Part shown: piece after piece, positions 18,690 to 20,285 of the stretch
How the letters are laid out: each line of letters begins with the position of its first letter
How positions within the stretch are numbered: position 1 is the first letter of the stretch
Source of the DNA: Euprymna scolopes
Taxonomy: Eukaryota; Mollusca; Cephalopoda; Sepiida; Sepiolidae
Assembly (NCBI GenBank): GCA_024364805.1
Contig: CM044496.1
Span: forward strand, 49,939,412 to 49,959,696
DNA length: 20,285 nucleotides
Reading direction: 5' to 3'
Translations under genes and position numbers: made by a program
Notes under the pieces: generated by a model
What the model was told of the DNA's origin: nothing
Seen by the model: only the letters and a program-made list of their open reading frames with translations
The model's database searches: none

Positions 18690-19010
18690 TCCATAAAGTC
18701 TAGGTGACACCAAGTCTCTCAAGATTTTCAATACTCTCCACTTTTTTTCGATAAACTTTGCAAATGGATTTGCATAATTTCAACATCCGCTTGCGATTAA
18801 CTTCTCGCTGGTAATGACCAATAGTCATCACTGGAATTTTTGTAGTAATTAGCTCCCCCCCAATGGTTAAAGTCAGTATCATCCAGTGGAGGTTATCTCC
18901 CCGGTTCTTTCTTCCTCTCTGACCCTTCTCGAATATTTGTAGTGGTGCCAGTCGATGCTGACATTAATAGATTTTTTGTGAAAGATTATCAAACTTTTTT
19001 GTGATTTTTA
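18690..19010 (-). mobile_element. Family C repeat, copy 2
   Basis: The minus frame at 18700-18882 reads GELITTKIPVMTIGHYQREV then KRMLKLCKSICKVYRKKVES. Copy 3 gives KRLIATQILVTNNSHYEREI, TVKRLLR, SKIICKGYRK at the matching position. Copy 1 gives a more decayed version (RLIAIYI, EEINGKRLLK). The shared peptide pattern in one strand and frame suggests once-coding DNA rather than a plain satellite. The segment then diverges and gives way to (TAA)n. Confidence 0.65.
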
Positions 19011-19070
19011 TTTTTATTGTTGTAACTTTTTGTTTTATCTTTCTTAAAGCTTTCATATTGTAGATTCGAG

Positions 19071-19332
19071 CTTGTCACTAATGTTAAGATTAAATAATAA
19101 TAATAATAATAATAAAAATAATAATAATAACAATAATAATAATAATAAAAATAATAATAATAAAGTTTGTCACTAATGTTAATAATAAATAATAATAATA
19201 ATAACAATAATGATAATAACAATAATAATAAAATAATAATAATAATTATAACAACAACAATAATAATAATATTAACAACAACAATAATAATTATAATAAT
19301 AATAATAATAATAAAGTTTGTCACAAATGTGG
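19071..19332. repeat. (TAA)n array with an embedded 17-18-bp unit repeated three times
   Basis: CTTGTCACTAATGTTAA (19071-19087), GTTTGTCACTAATGTTAA (19165-19182) and GTTTGTCACAAATGTGG (19316-19332) punctuate (TAA)n with AAC and AAA variants. The minus frame is poly-I/poly-Y and not a gene. Confidence 0.92.
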
Positions 19333-19399
19333 ATTAATTTCTGCATTTTAGAGTCATGCAATTATTATCAACTCACTACGTTCTCTTTGAGAACTACCG

Positions 19400-20130
19400 T
19401 TCGTGTTAATTAGAGTATGAGTGACAACAAGTCTTCCCATATTTCTAGTACTCATCTTTCTATAACCTTTGCAAATTATTTTGCTTTAGCGTAATAGCCG
19501 TTTAACAGTGATTTCTCGTTCGTAGTGACTATTGTTCGTCACTAGAATTTGGGTAGCAATAAGCCTCTTCAAGGCCCCAGTCCTTTTCGCATCCATCCAA
19601 TGGAAGTCCGGTTTGTGTGTTCTCTCCTCGGTCTTCCATACCTCTTGACACTACTTAGGAATTTAGTGTTAACTTACAATCATACAGATTTCAATGATTT
19701 CATGTGATGTTTCTGTGTGTTTTACATCTGTAGTAGTTTCTATAAATTCAACTTGCTCTTGTAGCCCATGTGTGTTAGTCTCCGCATACCAGGGGTTGCC
19801 TTAATATTTCAGCCGTTTTCATAATTGGTGTCCGTTGCATCTTCTCAGCCATTGCTCAGATTCCAATCTCTCCCATTCTTTCCTCACACATTTCGGTATT
19901 GTTCTTGGTACTCTTATTATTATTCGTGCTGTCTTTACTTCATTCATTTTCTATATCCCTTTGTGTTCTCTAGCAAGTTCTGTATATTTGTCTTGCTTCT
20001 CTGTCTCCATGATCTAAAATCTGTGGTCTGCTGGAACTGCAACAGTGATCTAGTAAGACTCTACCTCCTTGCTAACTATTATGACATCCGGTCTTCTTGC
20101 TTGGATGTATTAATCTGTGTATATTCATAT
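19400..20130 (-). mobile_element. Family C repeat, copy 3: LINE C-terminus with RPD-type endonuclease-like domain
   Basis: From about 20108 down the minus strand reads QARRPDVIIVSKEVESY, ITVAVPADHRF, METEKQDKYTELAREHKGI, MNEVKTARIIIRVP and CVRKEWERLESEQWLRRCNG. In many animal LINEs the C-terminal region has QARRPDIVV-DK--K---IID-AVP-D-R, then K-EKY-DLA-EL---W-MK-V-VIP-V-GALG, which fits block by block. RPD followed about 12-14 residues later by D is the signature of the restriction-like endonuclease of R2-type LINEs; here a stop lies where the second acidic residue is expected. Stops also occur after DHRF, HKGI, GHQL and LKY. The 3' part (19400-19800) is what copies 1 and 2 repeat. It ends towards GTGACAAAC and (ATT)n. 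Confidence 0.7.
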
Positions 20131-20285
20131 CTCACATGATTTCTGTATTTTCATTTTTAAGTACTGCTGCCGATTTTTGTTTTAACCATTCGTCTGGGTG
20201 TTAAAGAGGCAGCGTACTACCTCCTTTCCTACTTAAACGTATCTATTTTTAGACATTTATTTTGAAGTGGGTAAACAATAAAAAA
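20131..20285. other. Window edge, unassigned
   Basis: Sequence upstream (minus sense) of the RPD domain. It should hold more of the family C LINE if the element is longer, but no clear motif is visible in these 155 bp. Confidence 0.35.

Noticed and set aside
18989-19324. 111-codon minus-strand frame
   Set aside because: It is mostly I, Y, L and V repeats from the (TAA)n array.

Overview
The window looks like non-genic DNA from a large, AT-rich, repeat-laden animal genome. I infer a mollusc, most likely a cephalopod such as Octopus. The grounds are long (TA)n, (TAA)n, (CA)n, (GATA/GACA)n and (ATCT)n tracts, many 5'-truncated APE-type LINE fragments, a decayed mariner transposase and a Helitron-like end. 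The species call rests on general resemblance, not on a diagnostic gene. I found no intact host gene, tRNA, rRNA, CRISPR array or bacterial signal. Nearly all longer open frames are microsatellite translations, antisense shadows or mobile-element coding.

Layout. 1-208 is the edge of a LINE (endonuclease end, minus strand). 386-895 is a partial LTR copy (plus). 1741-2306 is a LINE reverse-transcriptase (RT) C-terminus with its 3' end (plus). 2514-2572 is an orphan 3' tail of a second LINE family. 3748-5475 is a LINE RT (minus) split by a solo LTR at 3860-4662 flanked by CAGG duplications. About 5920-6150 ends in a Helitron-like 3' hairpin plus CTAG. 7383-7690 is another LINE 3' end. 8270-8704 is an RT palm fragment (minus). 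8944-9051 is a 27-bp minisatellite. 9308-10262 is a LINE endonuclease/linker/RT start (minus) that jumps straight to the family's 3' tail. 10410-11050 and 14901-15269 are LINEs of the second family.

The right part. 13432-14007 is a mariner-type transposase remnant (minus) in which the N-terminal helix-turn-helix abuts the back half of the catalytic domain. 15378-15534 is a cluster of palindromes. 16288-16851 is a long (TAA)n block with a non-repetitive island. 17526-17860 is a ~130-bp tandem repeat. 18016-20130 holds three direct, diverged ~700-bp repeats. The last of these carries a C-terminal domain resembling the restriction-like endonuclease of some LINEs (QARRPDVIIV).

How the parts relate. 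At least three LINE families can be told apart by their 3' ends. Family A ends in ...GGGTGAAAATGTAATAAAA. Family B ends in a CTTATC...GATAAG hairpin followed by GTGGTGA. Family C carries the RPD-type domain and ends near (ATT)n. Simple-sequence arrays repeatedly sit exactly at element edges, so much of the microsatellite content probably grew from element tails or target sites. I see no convincing new functional system. The most informative signals are the nested insertion, the internally joined LINE, the three-copy family C array and the shortened mariner.
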